The notes: generated by a model from the letters alone, not told the origin. DNA of 14,296 nucleotides from Promethearchaeota archaeon (GCA_030606095.1 JAUWHC010000025.1:1-14296), one strand, 5' to 3'. Shown: positions 1 through 7,589, counted from the first letter of the stretch. Numbers and translations are program-made.

Positions 1-514
1 AGAAATCGGTGGTTTCTGGATCGTCAATTTTCGGATTCCAACCGAAAAGCATTTTTGCTGACCTTCCGTGGTGTATCACGTACCATTTCATAACATTGAG
101 CTTTAGATCCTCATCAGTTACAGATTCTAATTGCGGTTGGAAACGGTGGAAGCCGTGTCTTACCGATGTAGCGTCGGGATAAACATGCATATTTTTCATC
201 CACCCAGCATCTTCTCCTCTACTAGAGAAAATCGTTATAACCCCTTCTATCCAATGGTACTCCAATGGCGTCCTCCTCTTTTTTCCAGTTATTCTTCCCT
301 TTGTCGTTAGAACGAGAAATATCCTTCCAAAACCAAAAAGGGGGAAAATCCTTAGTCGGTATAAAGGAAGGACTATAAATTTATTTGCTATTCTCCACTT
401 TCGAAGCGTTTTTTTCCTAATATTCTCATCTTCTTGAATTAAATTAGAAAGCGGAGAACCTGGTCTCGGTAAAAGTTCTTCTTCGTTTGATTTAACCTTT
501 TTTGAGGTAGTCAT
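1..514 (-). CDS. Deazaflavin (F420)-dependent nitroreductase family protein, 3' end outside window
   Basis: The frame is open from an ATG at 514 down to base 2 (171 codons) and runs off the left edge, so the C-terminus is missing. Residues 69-89 read as LTTKGRITGKKRRTPLEYH followed by W, a pattern typical of the Ddn/FDOR-type split-barrel flavoproteins (DUF385 family, L-T-T-x-G-R-x-T-G-x-x-R-x-T-P-L). Residues 96-113 (FSSRGEDAGWMKNM with HVYP) match the following family segment in which a Trp and an Asn-rich turn precede the P-D of the next strand. Family members bind F420 or a related deazaflavin/flavin and reduce small molecules; the substrate here cannot be told. The N-terminal 40 residues are charged and probably an extension. 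It is divergent from the antiporter gene, with its own TATA box about 40 bases upstream. Family assignment is fairly sure; F420 as cofactor is inference. Confidence 0.8.
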   Translation of the reverse strand, partial: MTTSKKVKSNEEELLPRPGSPLSNLIQEDENIRKKTLRKWRIANKFIVLPLYRLRIFPLFGFGRIFLVLTTKGRITGKKRRTPLEYHWIEGVITIFSSRGEDAGWMKNMHVYPDATSVRHGFHRFQPQLESVTDEDLKLNVMKWYVIHHGRSAKMLFGWNPKIDDPETTDF

Positions 515-552
515 TATGTATCGTCCATTTAATTTTTTTTTATTATTCTTAC

Positions 553-561
553 TAATATATG
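553..561 (-). promoter_or_regulatory. TATA box for the minus-strand FDOR-type gene
   Basis: On the minus strand this reads CATATATTA, centred about 42 bases upstream of the ATG at 514. With the usual archaeal spacing, transcription would begin near 530 and give a leader of roughly 15 bases. No strong ribosome binding site is seen in that leader. Confidence 0.45.
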
Positions 562-591
562 CTTAAAACGATTTATAGTTATAGTTAAGTA

Positions 592-600
592 TTATATAAA
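592..600 (+). promoter_or_regulatory. TATA box for the cation antiporter gene
   Basis: TTATATAAA lies about 39 bases upstream of the ATG at 635, so a start site near 620 and a short leader are expected. It sits about 35 bases from the oppositely directed TATA box of the FDOR-type gene, so this intergenic stretch looks like a compact divergent promoter. Confidence 0.5.
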
Positions 601-634
601 AGATTTTAAACGAAGTAATTTTTAACAACTAGCA

Positions 635-1654
635 ATGATTTTAATTTCAATCATATTTTTGGTAATAGGCTTTATAGGGCTAACAATAGGGTCAAAATTC
701 ATAATAATCGGACTCGAAAATATTGCCGATCGCTTACATATTAGCCATATAATGGTGGGTCTCACGATTTTAGCGATTGGGACCAGTTTACCAGAAATTG
801 CCGTGAGCGTAATGGGCGGTTTTGATAAGCTTTTAGGTATAGACCCAAATATTGATGGAATAGTCATTGGAAATAAAGTAGGGTCTTTTTTAACTCAAAT
901 CACTTTAATTATTGGAATTTTAGCGGTGAGTCAGCCACTCTTCGTTAGTAAATGGGAATTGAGAAGAGAAGGTCCTATGCTTTTCATCTCTTTATTGATT
1001 TTTCTTATTTTTTCCCTTGATGGAGTTATTACTCAATTTGAAGCGTTATTAATGATAATTTCATATTTCTTATACCTCATATTAATAATCTGGAGTGAAA
1101 AGCGCTTGGCAAGAGCTAAACCGGAAGTTCGTCTTGCTGATAAAGAACGCCTAGATCCTATGAGTTTTGACGCAATTGAGAGCCCTCACGCACCATCGTC
1201 CCTTTTTAAAGATATCAGTTTTACTTTAATTGGTCTTCTAATTTTATTAGTCGCAGCAGAATTCACGTTACTCTCTGCTCACGATTTAGCGAGGGAGTTA
1301 AACATTCCCGAAAACGTAATAGGAATATTAATCGTTGGCTTTGGTACAAGTTTACCAGAGCTAGTAGCTGATTTAATGGCTATAAGGAGAGAATCTTATG
1401 GAATCGCTATAGGTGATATATTAGGTTCCAATATATGTGATATTTTATTAGCTACAGGTTCAGGAGCAATAATAGTTAATTTTAATGTACCGATGGTAAT
1501 TCTGATTTTCGATCTTCCAGTTCTCTTTTTAGCTTTAGCAATTATGCTATTTCTGTTATGGCGCGAAAAAGTATTAAAAAGATGGGAAGGAGGGTTATTA
1601 ATTGCTTTTTATGGCATTTATGTAATTGTGAAATTATTATTCTTTCAAATCTAA
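635..1654 (+). CDS. Calcium/cation antiporter, CaCA family (YrbG/NCX type)
   Basis: This is a 339-residue polytopic membrane protein, the usual length of prokaryotic Na+/Ca2+ exchangers. It shows the two inverted alpha repeats: alpha-1 with GTSLPE at 49-54 and alpha-2 with GTSLPE at 237-242, followed by GDILGSNICD at 260-269. The two Glu residues (E54, E242) are the ion-coordinating acids of the family. A charged cytoplasmic loop at about 154-192 separates the two five-helix halves. In alpha-1 the region usually written G-N-x-x-G-S-N-x-x-N reads GNKVGSFLTQ (79-88), so a normally polar Asn position is Gln88 while alpha-2 keeps Asp269. The family exchanges Ca2+ for Na+ or H+ across the membrane; the exact ion pair is not determinable. 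It appears to be a single-gene unit with its own promoter. Confidence 0.9.
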   Translation: MILISIIFLVIGFIGLTIGSKFIIIGLENIADRLHISHIMVGLTILAIGTSLPEIAVSVMGGFDKLLGIDPNIDGIVIGNKVGSFLTQITLIIGILAVSQPLFVSKWELRREGPMLFISLLIFLIFSLDGVITQFEALLMIISYFLYLILIIWSEKRLARAKPEVRLADKERLDPMSFDAIESPHAPSSLFKDISFTLIGLLILLVAAEFTLLSAHDLARELNIPENVIGILIVGFGTSLPELVADLMAIRRESYGIAIGDILGSNICDILLATGSGAIIVNFNVPMVILIFDLPVLFLALAIMLFLLWREKVLKRWEGGLLIAFYGIYVIVKLLFFQI

Positions 1655-1921
1655 AGCGCAATTGTTAGCAACTATAGCTTTTAATACTTTAAATTTAATA
1701 ATAATAATTGATTTTTATTGAAATTAATTGAAATTCATATCTAAACAAAATTTCGATTTACTTAGTTTATATAATTAAACATCAAAAAATAATAATTTAA
1801 AAAAACAAGAATTATATTATTGTTTATCTAAATGATATTATTTAAGAAAATAAAAAATTGGGGATAAAAAATTCAAATAGAGCAGTTACAAAATTCAGAA
1901 TGGGGAAAACGCATTTTAAAC
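1655..1921. other. AT-rich intergenic region before the glycyl radical enzyme
   Basis: This 267-base stretch has no supported gene. A TATA-like TTTATATAAT at 1766-1775 could start the downstream gene but would leave a leader of about 125 bases. No clear ribosome binding site precedes the ATG at 1922. No stable hairpin or riboswitch pattern was recognised. Confidence 0.4.
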
Positions 1922-4261
1922 ATGAAACAAAAAGTAATTAGGCAACCTCGTGAAATATGTATCGAGAGAGCTATATTAATTACGGAATCTTATAGAAAAA
2001 CAAAAGGAGATTTTCCTGTAATTCGATTTGCAAAAGCCATCAAACATATCTTGCAAAATATGACGATTAAAATTTGGGCTGATGAAGTGATTGTAGGTAA
2101 CCGTTGCTCAAAATTAGTAGGGACGCCATTATACCCTGAAATTAGAGTGGATACTTTAGAGCAAGATTGTGACTCTTACAATTCACGTTTAGTCCAACCA
2201 CTTTTCTTGTCTGATGAAGATAGACAAATCTTAAAAGAAGATATCATTCCCTATTGGAAACATGAGGATCAAACAGTTCAAGAGAGGTATTATGGTTATT
2301 TGAACGATGATGAAAAATCCATTCGGGAAAAATTATTATTTATTGGGGATGCGGAACTTACGAATGGTGTGGGTCATTTTTTCCCGGGTCATGAAAATGT
2401 TTTAAAGTATGGAATCAACGGCTTAATCCAAAAATCTGAAGAAAAATTAAATGGTCTAGTTGAATTAAAATCAGAAGAAATTGATAAAAAAATGTTTTTT
2501 GAATCCATTATTATAGTATGTAATGGAATAAAAGAATTCATTAAGAGGTTTTCAAAATTAGCTAATACCTTGGCAACAAATGAGCCAAATCTAGAACGCC
2601 AAAGAGAACTTTTGGAAATTTATGAAGTATGTTATAATATCTCCGAATATCCGCCAAATTCGTTTAATGAAGCATTACAACTCATTTATTTTACTCATAT
2701 AATATGTTGTTTAGAGGATGGTGGTTTCGCAATAAGTATAGGGCGTTTAGACCAATATTTATATCCATACTATAGCAAAGATAAGATGGAGGGAAGGATA
2801 TCGCCCGAAAAAGCTCAGTTTTTAATTGAAGGCTTTTACATAAAACTTGCAAGCTTATGGAACTATCTGCCTACCCAGGGTATTGTAGCTTCAGAAGGGC
2901 CACCAATTGCCGCAAATGTAACTATCGGAGGGCTTGATTGTAATGGAAAAGACGTAACAAATGAGTTGACTTTTATATTATTAGGCGCATACACCAATCT
3001 TAAAACTGTACAACCAACATTTTCTATTAGAATCCATAAGAACACACCGGAAGATTTGCTTGTTAAAGTTACTGAAAGCATAAAATCAGGTACCAGTATT
3101 GCTTTATTTAACGATGATGTAATAATTAGCGGACTTATAAATCGTGGTTTTACTCTTGAGGATGCTCGAGAATATGCCTTGGTGGGATGTGTGGAACCAC
3201 AACATCCACATAAATCATTTGGGTCAACTAATTCGAACCAAATAAATGTTGTAAAATGCTTAGAATTGGCACTAAACGCGGGAATCGACATGTTTACTAG
3301 AAGGGAATATGGAGCAACTAAAGAAACTAAAATTATATCTTATGAAGATTTATGGGATGCTTTTGCAAAAGAAATGAAATATTTTATTAAATATATGGTT
3401 TCAATGATGAACTCTCTTGATAAAGCAACAGCTGAACTTGCTCCACAGCCATTCTTATCTGCAATTACTGACGATTGTATTGAAAAAGCACTAGATATTA
3501 CAAAAGGCGGTGCTATTTACAACTTTACGGGCCCCCAGTTAATTGGTTTAGCTACAGTAGCAGATAGCCTCGCTGTAATTAAGAAGCTAATATTTGAAGA
3601 AAAAATGCTTCCTTTTGAAGTATTAGTTGATATGCTTAAAAAAAATTACAGAGGGTCTTTTCAAGGAAAAAAAGGAGAGGAATGGAGGCAAATCTTCATT
3701 AATAAAGTTCCAAAATTTGGAAATGATATTGATTTTGTTGATTCAATTGCAGCAGACGTAGTAAAATTATATTGCGATGAAATTTCGAAGTATGAAAATT
3801 ATCGTGGAGGAAAATTCAATCCAGGACTTTATTCAACTTCTTTTCACTTAGCATTGGGTTTTTTTACAGCGGCATCAGCTAATGGTAGAAAATCAAGAGA
3901 AACCCTCTCTAATGGTGTTGGTCCTACTCATGGTCACGATAAGAACGGTCCTACTGCCATTCTTAATTCAGTTAAGAAATTAAACAACGAATTATTAACT
4001 AATGGTAATTCTCTAATTTTAGCATTTCACCCAAATACAATAAAGCCTGATATTTTTATACCTATGATTCGATCATTTTTTGTACCTCACGGTGGTCTAC
4101 AAGTACAATTTAACGTTGTTGGCAAAGACGTACTATGTAATGCTCAAGAAGATCCTGAAAATTACCGCGGACTAGTCGTAAGGATTGCGGGTTATTCAGT
4201 TTTATTTACAGAATTATCTAAAAATGCCCAAGATGAAATTATTGCTCGAACTCAATTTTAA
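1922..4261 (+). CDS. Glycyl radical enzyme, PFL-like eliminase class (substrate unknown)
   Basis: This is a 779-residue protein of the pyruvate formate-lyase/glycyl radical superfamily. The thiyl-radical cysteine is C423 in VGCVEP, with E425 two residues on. A single Cys followed by x-Glu marks the dehydratase/lyase classes (glycerol or propanediol dehydratase, choline TMA-lyase and relatives) rather than true PFL, which has two adjacent cysteines. The C-terminal glycyl domain holds RIAGYSVLF with the radical Gly at G757, and GPTHGHDKNGPTAILNS lies upstream of it. By eye, the His-Ser and Asp used by diol dehydratases to hold substrate correspond to F269, A270 and N437 here, arguing against glycerol or propanediol as substrate. 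Such enzymes need a radical SAM activase, and none is present in this window. The enzyme is cytosolic and oxygen-sensitive, implying an anaerobic host. Class is certain; substrate is open. Confidence 0.93.
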   Translation: MKQKVIRQPREICIERAILITESYRKTKGDFPVIRFAKAIKHILQNMTIKIWADEVIVGNRCSKLVGTPLYPEIRVDTLEQDCDSYNSRLVQPLFLSDEDRQILKEDIIPYWKHEDQTVQERYYGYLNDDEKSIREKLLFIGDAELTNGVGHFFPGHENVLKYGINGLIQKSEEKLNGLVELKSEEIDKKMFFESIIIVCNGIKEFIKRFSKLANTLATNEPNLERQRELLEIYEVCYNISEYPPNSFNEALQLIYFTHIICCLEDGGFAISIGRLDQYLYPYYSKDKMEGRISPEKAQFLIEGFYIKLASLWNYLPTQGIVASEGPPIAANVTIGGLDCNGKDVTNELTFILLGAYTNLKTVQPTFSIRIHKNTPEDLLVKVTESIKSGTSIALFNDDVIISGLINRGFTLEDAREYALVGCVEPQHPHKSFGSTNSNQINVVKCLELALNAGIDMFTRREYGATKETKIISYEDLWDAFAKEMKYFIKYMVSMMNSLDKATAELAPQPFLSAITDDCIEKALDITKGGAIYNFTGPQLIGLATVADSLAVIKKLIFEEKMLPFEVLVDMLKKNYRGSFQGKKGEEWRQIFINKVPKFGNDIDFVDSIAADVVKLYCDEISKYENYRGGKFNPGLYSTSFHLALGFFTAASANGRKSRETLSNGVGPTHGHDKNGPTAILNSVKKLNNELLTNGNSLILAFHPNTIKPDIFIPMIRSFFVPHGGLQVQFNVVGKDVLCNAQEDPENYRGLVVRIAGYSVLFTELSKNAQDEIIARTQF

Positions 4262-4324
4262 TTACAATTTTTTAAAATCCTAAAGCAAAAGTAATATTAT
4301 AATCAGAACCATCTTTATAATAAT

Positions 4325-4334
4325 TTAAATATAT
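4325..4334 (+). promoter_or_regulatory. TATA-like element for the CruF-like gene
   Basis: TTAAATATAT lies about 55 bases before the ATG at 4386, predicting a start near 4355. The leader would contain AAGGTG at 4370-4375, a fair ribosome binding site 10 bases before the ATG. A short T6 run at 4267-4272 after the preceding gene is a possible terminator, so this gene probably has its own transcript. Confidence 0.4.
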
Positions 4335-4385
4335 ATTGATATCTATTATTCGTGTTATTTAATATTCATAAGGTGTAATATTAAA

Positions 4386-5279
4386 ATGTCATTATTCGAA
4401 TTACTTCCCGCTTTTATTGGTTATATCATGTGTGGATTGGCAATTATTCACGCATTACTTGATGCGCGCGAAAACCGTGTACAACGATTATTGATGTTAG
4501 TAACTTTATTCGCTTTTGGATTCTTATTGGAATTAATGGGAGTTATTACGGGGCATTATGTATACGCCCCGGAGGCCGTCATGCTTTTGGGGCACATTCC
4601 CTTATCAGTTACCTTTGCTTGGGTAGGGATCATCTATAGCGCTATGATAATTGGCGAACGTTTAAAACTTTCTTTATGGCACCGAATACTTACCACTACT
4701 TTAATAGCCCTAAGTTTAGATTGGGGCATGGACCCAATTGCTGCTGAATTCGGATTGTGGACCTGGTCGTATTCAGGTGACTATTTTGGCGTTCCTGGGT
4801 TTAATTATATCGGTTGGTTTTTCATTCCAGTCGCTTATTTAATACCATATGGGTTAAGCCGGAATAAAGAGAGCAAGAAATTTCAATTATTGACTATTAA
4901 TGAAGTAGATGAAAACAATTCCTTAGGACGAAAATTATACACGTGTTTGGCAGTAGTCCCAATAGCAATGGGGGTCTTATTCGTTGTAGGAACGATTTGT
5001 AGAATAGAACTTATATACTACTTGAATGGGATAATTCTATTGATTTGGATGCTTTTTACCGTCGTATTTGCTGCAGGAACGATCGTATGGAAGCGTGAAA
5101 ACCTAAAACATTTCAAATGGTTTGACCTAATCCCTCCAACGATTCTATTGTTTATCGCTTATTTTTACTTGATTTTTAGTCTCGCTCTAGGTTATTTCAA
5201 TTTGAGTTTACTTATGCTTTTTACGACGATTCCCCTGTTACTTGCATTTGTTTTCACTCTGCTAAAGAAACGGGATTAA
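4386..5279 (+). CDS. Carotenoid biosynthesis membrane protein, CruF/DUF422 family
   Basis: This is a 297-residue, very hydrophobic protein with about eight membrane segments. Conserved family positions are visible: E49-x-x-G, T55-G-x-Y58 before a Tyr/Pro loop, then SLDWGMDPIA at 110-119, GLWTW at 123-127 and YFGVPGFNYIGWF at 133-145. These match the PF04240 family, which includes bisanhydrobacterioruberin hydratase (CruF) of haloarchaea and gamma-carotene 1'-hydratases of bacteria; these hydrate the end of an acyclic C40/C50 carotenoid. No phytoene synthase, desaturase or cyclase gene is in the window, so the substrate cannot be fixed. The start is supported by an AAGGTG ribosome binding site. 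The gene is flanked by a long T-tract and appears monocistronic. Family is fairly sure; hydratase activity is inferred. Confidence 0.85.
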   Translation: MSLFELLPAFIGYIMCGLAIIHALLDARENRVQRLLMLVTLFAFGFLLELMGVITGHYVYAPEAVMLLGHIPLSVTFAWVGIIYSAMIIGERLKLSLWHRILTTTLIALSLDWGMDPIAAEFGLWTWSYSGDYFGVPGFNYIGWFFIPVAYLIPYGLSRNKESKKFQLLTINEVDENNSLGRKLYTCLAVVPIAMGVLFVVGTICRIELIYYLNGIILLIWMLFTVVFAAGTIVWKRENLKHFKWFDLIPPTILLFIAYFYLIFSLALGYFNLSLLMLFTTIPLLLAFVFTLLKKRD

Positions 5280-5317
5280 CTGATAAATGTAGTTTTTTAA
5301 AATTTTATTAAATCCAA

Positions 5318-5327
5318 TTTTTTTTTT
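5318..5327 (+). terminator. Oligo-T terminator after the CruF-like gene
   Basis: A run of ten T lies about 40 bases past the stop codon, followed by a second T-rich stretch. Archaeal RNA polymerase terminates at such U-tracts without needing a hairpin. Confidence 0.45.
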
Positions 5328-5433
5328 GCTTTTCTCTTACGATGTTTCAGCAAAATGGAGTACATACTTGTTAAAAGTAATCGAACGGGAGATGACAGTT
5401 ATATTTATATATTTTTATCTTATTTGAAAATCT

Positions 5434-6567
5434 TTATTCTGGTAATGGGGGGCAACCTTTAACATGGATTCCTGAAATAATATTTTTTGCGCATTCACCA
5501 AATAGAATTATATCGCCTTTAACATTATTACAATTCTCCATAGTTTTGCCCATAATATATGATGTTCTCTGCTTTTTAAAATATGAAGAAAGAATCTTAA
5601 CCGCAATTCCTAATATATATAATTTTTTTAGTTTTTTGGGTATAAGGTATTCATATAACGCAACTATACATCCGCTACAACAGTCATTAATATAAACATC
5701 AATTTTTCCGAAAGTAAATTTATTTTTATATGGTTTCCAGTTCGCTAATTGACGAAATTCACCAATAATTTCATAATTTAATTTTTCTTTAGGAACTAAT
5801 GCTTTAAGATAAGGGATTTCGTTAATATCTATTCCAACTAACTTTGCGCAGATAACATCAACTAAAATAGGATTTTTAGCACATAATAATAAATCAAATT
5901 TATATTTTTTAGATTTAAGGTCTCCAGTACAATCTTGACATATTGTGGCATCTACTAAAGTTAATTCTGGGTTAAAATCTACTAAACTTGGCAAATTACT
6001 ATGCAAACCTTCTCTATGGAATTTTTTTTTATCTTCACGGGTTAATAAACCTTTTAAATTTTTAATAGCACAGGTTAGAATAGCCTGAGGATGTCCTTTT
6101 AATACGGGTAAATTTATAAGGCAACGATTATCTAAAAGTTCTGGGACTTTAAAGTTATAATCGGCTTTCTTGTATTTTGTATGATAAATATCAACCAATG
6201 ATACTTCTGGAAATTTTTTTACTAATTTTTTATATCCCGCGTATTCGAATAGTTCCATAGGTTCCTTTAAATATAAGCTAGGTCCTTCAGCGATAATAAT
6301 CCTTTTAGCTGCGTAATTTTTTATTAATAATTCGATTAATTCATCAACAATTTTGACATTAGTGATATGGCCCGAGCCAGATTTATATTTGGAACAAATA
6401 TTTGGCTTTAAAACGAATTCTTTTGAACTAGGCTTGAAATTAATCGTTTCTAAACAATATCTAATTTTCTCTTTTAGATTTTTAGAATTTGTAATAACAA
6501 TTTTTTCGATTTTAATTACCTTCTTGTTATTATACTTAATTAAGAATTTTTTTTTTTTTTTATACAC
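5434..6567 (-). CDS. DUF362 domain protein with cysteine-bearing C-terminal tail
   Basis: This is a 377-residue protein whose residues 20-275 match the DUF362 family: VLKPNIC at 52-58, an AEGPS segment at 93-97, INLPVLKGHP at 151-160, CAIKNLKGL at 166-174 and VDVICAKLVG near 236-245. The tail (296-377) has C296, C297, C300, C346, C359 and an ending GCPPLP (371-376), a pattern common after DUF362 and probably metal- or Fe-S-binding. The biochemical role of DUF362 is not established. The start used is a GTG at 6567 followed directly by five Lys codons made from a 15-A run. There is no ribosome binding site and no other start codon before Met104, so the true N-terminus is doubtful. A ferredoxin-like fragment in another frame lies immediately upstream and would join this frame if the A-run were one base longer. 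The usual second ferredoxin-type cluster motif is absent from the protein. Confidence 0.85.
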   Translation of the reverse strand: MYKKKKKFLIKYNNKKVIKIEKIVITNSKNLKEKIRYCLETINFKPSSKEFVLKPNICSKYKSGSGHITNVKIVDELIELLIKNYAAKRIIIAEGPSLYLKEPMELFEYAGYKKLVKKFPEVSLVDIYHTKYKKADYNFKVPELLDNRCLINLPVLKGHPQAILTCAIKNLKGLLTREDKKKFHREGLHSNLPSLVDFNPELTLVDATICQDCTGDLKSKKYKFDLLLCAKNPILVDVICAKLVGIDINEIPYLKALVPKEKLNYEIIGEFRQLANWKPYKNKFTFGKIDVYINDCCSGCIVALYEYLIPKKLKKLYILGIAVKILSSYFKKQRTSYIMGKTMENCNNVKGDIILFGECAKNIISGIHVKGCPPLPE

Positions 6568-6710
6568 CTATTTGGTAATAATAAATCAGCTTTATTTTCA
6601 TTATTATTGAAATTGAATACTTTTCTTGGGCATACATGAATACACATCATACATCCTATACATTTTTCTCGAGCGATATTGGTTTTACCATAATTCTTAA
6701 AGTTAATAGA
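6540..6710 (-). pseudogene. Ferredoxin-like [4Fe-4S] fragment, no standard start, frame broken at A15
   Basis: Between stop codons at 6711-6713 and 6540-6542 the minus strand encodes about 56 residues containing EKCIGCMMCIHVCPRKVF. This is a complete C-x2-C-x2-C-x3-C-P ferredoxin motif (first Cys codon at 6660-6662) followed by KADLLLPNRCI, which looks like the start of a second cluster motif. It then runs into the poly-A and stops. There is no ATG, GTG or TTG in frame; the only near-start is an ATT at 6705-6707. One added A in the 6547-6561 tract would fuse it to the DUF362 protein. It may be a remnant of a 2[4Fe-4S] ferredoxin, the N-terminal domain of a Fd-DUF362 fusion broken by an indel, or a sequencing artefact. 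The ferredoxin identity of the motif is clear; its status is not. Confidence 0.6.
6547..6561 (-). repeat. 15-base homopolymer (A on the minus strand)
   Basis: An uninterrupted run of 15 A (minus strand) lies at the junction of the ferredoxin-like frame and the DUF362 frame. Runs of this length are prone to indels in sequencing and replication and to polymerase slippage in transcription. Confidence 0.9.
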
Positions 6711-6892
6711 TTAATATCTTAAATGAATTTTTCTGCTTTTTTTCCAACGATTTCATTTAAATATGTGACAAATGATATTATCATATTTGAGTTTCTTAAT
6801 ATTAATATTATCAGATTTGTAAGAATTTCCCGAAGTGAAAATTATTACTGAAAAAAAAAAAGCTTTCAAGGAAAAAAAAAAGAATTTTAGTT

Positions 6893-7381
6893 TTGATTGG
6901 TAGTGGAATATATGTTATAATTATAATGCCAATTATTGGAATTCTTGTTTCAATGGCGGTGGATAATCTCTTAAATTTACCAAAAATAATATCTCCACCT
7001 TATAATCTTATTATAGCGCCCATATTTTTTATCATTGGATTCTTCTGGGCAATATGGTCGAATATTGAAATATATAAGAGGGGGAGCGGAAGTCCAGTTC
7101 CATTTAAAGACACACATACGCTCAGTGTGGTTGCGAGTGGTCCTTATAAGTATACAAGAAATCCTATGGTTTTTGGATATGTATTGATCTGGATTGGTTT
7201 AGGAATTATAATAAATTCATTCTTTTTGACAGTGGGATTTTCATTAATAATATTAATACTTCTGATTTTAGTGGTAAAGCTTTGGGAAGAAGTAAATTTA
7301 GAGAAACGTTTTGGCAACGAATATTTGGAATATAAGAAGAATGTTTCGTTTATTATCCCCTTTCTGAAAAAAATAAAATAA
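6893..7381 (+). CDS. ICMT/PEMT-like membrane methyltransferase (copy 1)
   Basis: This is a 162-residue membrane protein of the isoprenylcysteine carboxyl methyltransferase/phospholipid methyltransferase superfamily. It has about four to five hydrophobic segments and the conserved C-terminal SAM-binding part: SGPYKYTRNPMVFG at 82-95 (the R89-N90-P91 core), E132-E133 in LWEEVNLEKRFG, and YLEYKKNVSFIIP before the end. A GSGSPVPF loop at 64-71 precedes it, as in bacterial relatives. The family transfers methyl from SAM to prenylcysteine carboxylates, phosphatidylethanolamine or small membrane substrates; which one is unknown here. The TTG start has no good ribosome binding site. A GTG at 6835 opens a Lys-rich leader that would join this frame if the A10 tract at 6872-6881 were one base shorter, so the start is uncertain. 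It stands alone rather than in the following operon. Confidence 0.85.
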   Translation: MIGSGIYVIIIMPIIGILVSMAVDNLLNLPKIISPPYNLIIAPIFFIIGFFWAIWSNIEIYKRGSGSPVPFKDTHTLSVVASGPYKYTRNPMVFGYVLIWIGLGIIINSFFLTVGFSLIILILLILVVKLWEEVNLEKRFGNEYLEYKKNVSFIIPFLKKIK

Positions 7382-7503
7382 CTTAAAATTCTGGTTTTAA
7401 TTCTCTTAATAGCAAAAAATGTTTAACATAATTGGGTTAAAATAAGTTATAAGGTCTTAATTATTAGATTTAGAAAGATTTTTTGTTTGATTTAGTTAGA
7501 TCC

Positions 7504-7516
7504 TATATTTAAATAA
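7504..7516 (+). promoter_or_regulatory. Possible TATA element for the 7598-10741 operon
   Basis: TATATTTAAATAA lies about 85 bases upstream of the operon's first start codon, predicting a leader near 60 bases. The rest of the 216-base intergenic stretch 7382-7597 holds nothing else that I recognise. Weak call, based on composition and position only. Confidence 0.3.
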
Positions 7517-7584
7517 ATGTTGATTGCACCCTTTTAGGTAAGACTAAAAATTTTAATATCATGTATTTATTATATTATCAAAAA

Positions 7585-7589
7585 GGAGG
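7585..7589 (+). promoter_or_regulatory. Strong ribosome binding site fixing the TTG start at 7598
   Basis: GGAGG within AAAAGGAGGAAA lies eight bases before TTG at 7598-7600. It is the best Shine-Dalgarno match in the window and makes the TTG start convincing. Confidence 0.8.

Noticed and set aside
622..867. Open frame of 81 codons on the minus strand at the start of the antiporter gene
   Set aside because: It is a shadow of the antiporter's alpha-1 repeat with no supporting signal.
2863..3291. Open frame of 142 codons on the minus strand inside the glycyl radical enzyme gene
   Set aside because: It lies fully antisense to the conserved Cys-loop region of a strong gene and has no recognisable domain.
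5356..5460. Short open frame starting ATGGAGTACATA on the plus strand after the CruF-like gene
   Set aside because: It has only about 35 codons, no ribosome binding site, no known motif, and overlaps the end of the DUF362 gene on the other strand.
6353..6610. Open frame of 85 codons on the plus strand
   Set aside because: It is antisense to the DUF362 N-terminus; its hydrophobic, Phe/Leu-rich C-terminal part comes from the A15 tract and AT-rich DNA read backwards.
6772..6784. Palindrome ATGATA-T-TATCAT in the region upstream of the DUF362 and methyltransferase copy 1 genes
   Set aside because: Six-base arms of A/T-rich sequence are expected by chance in DNA this AT-rich; there is no second copy to suggest an operator.
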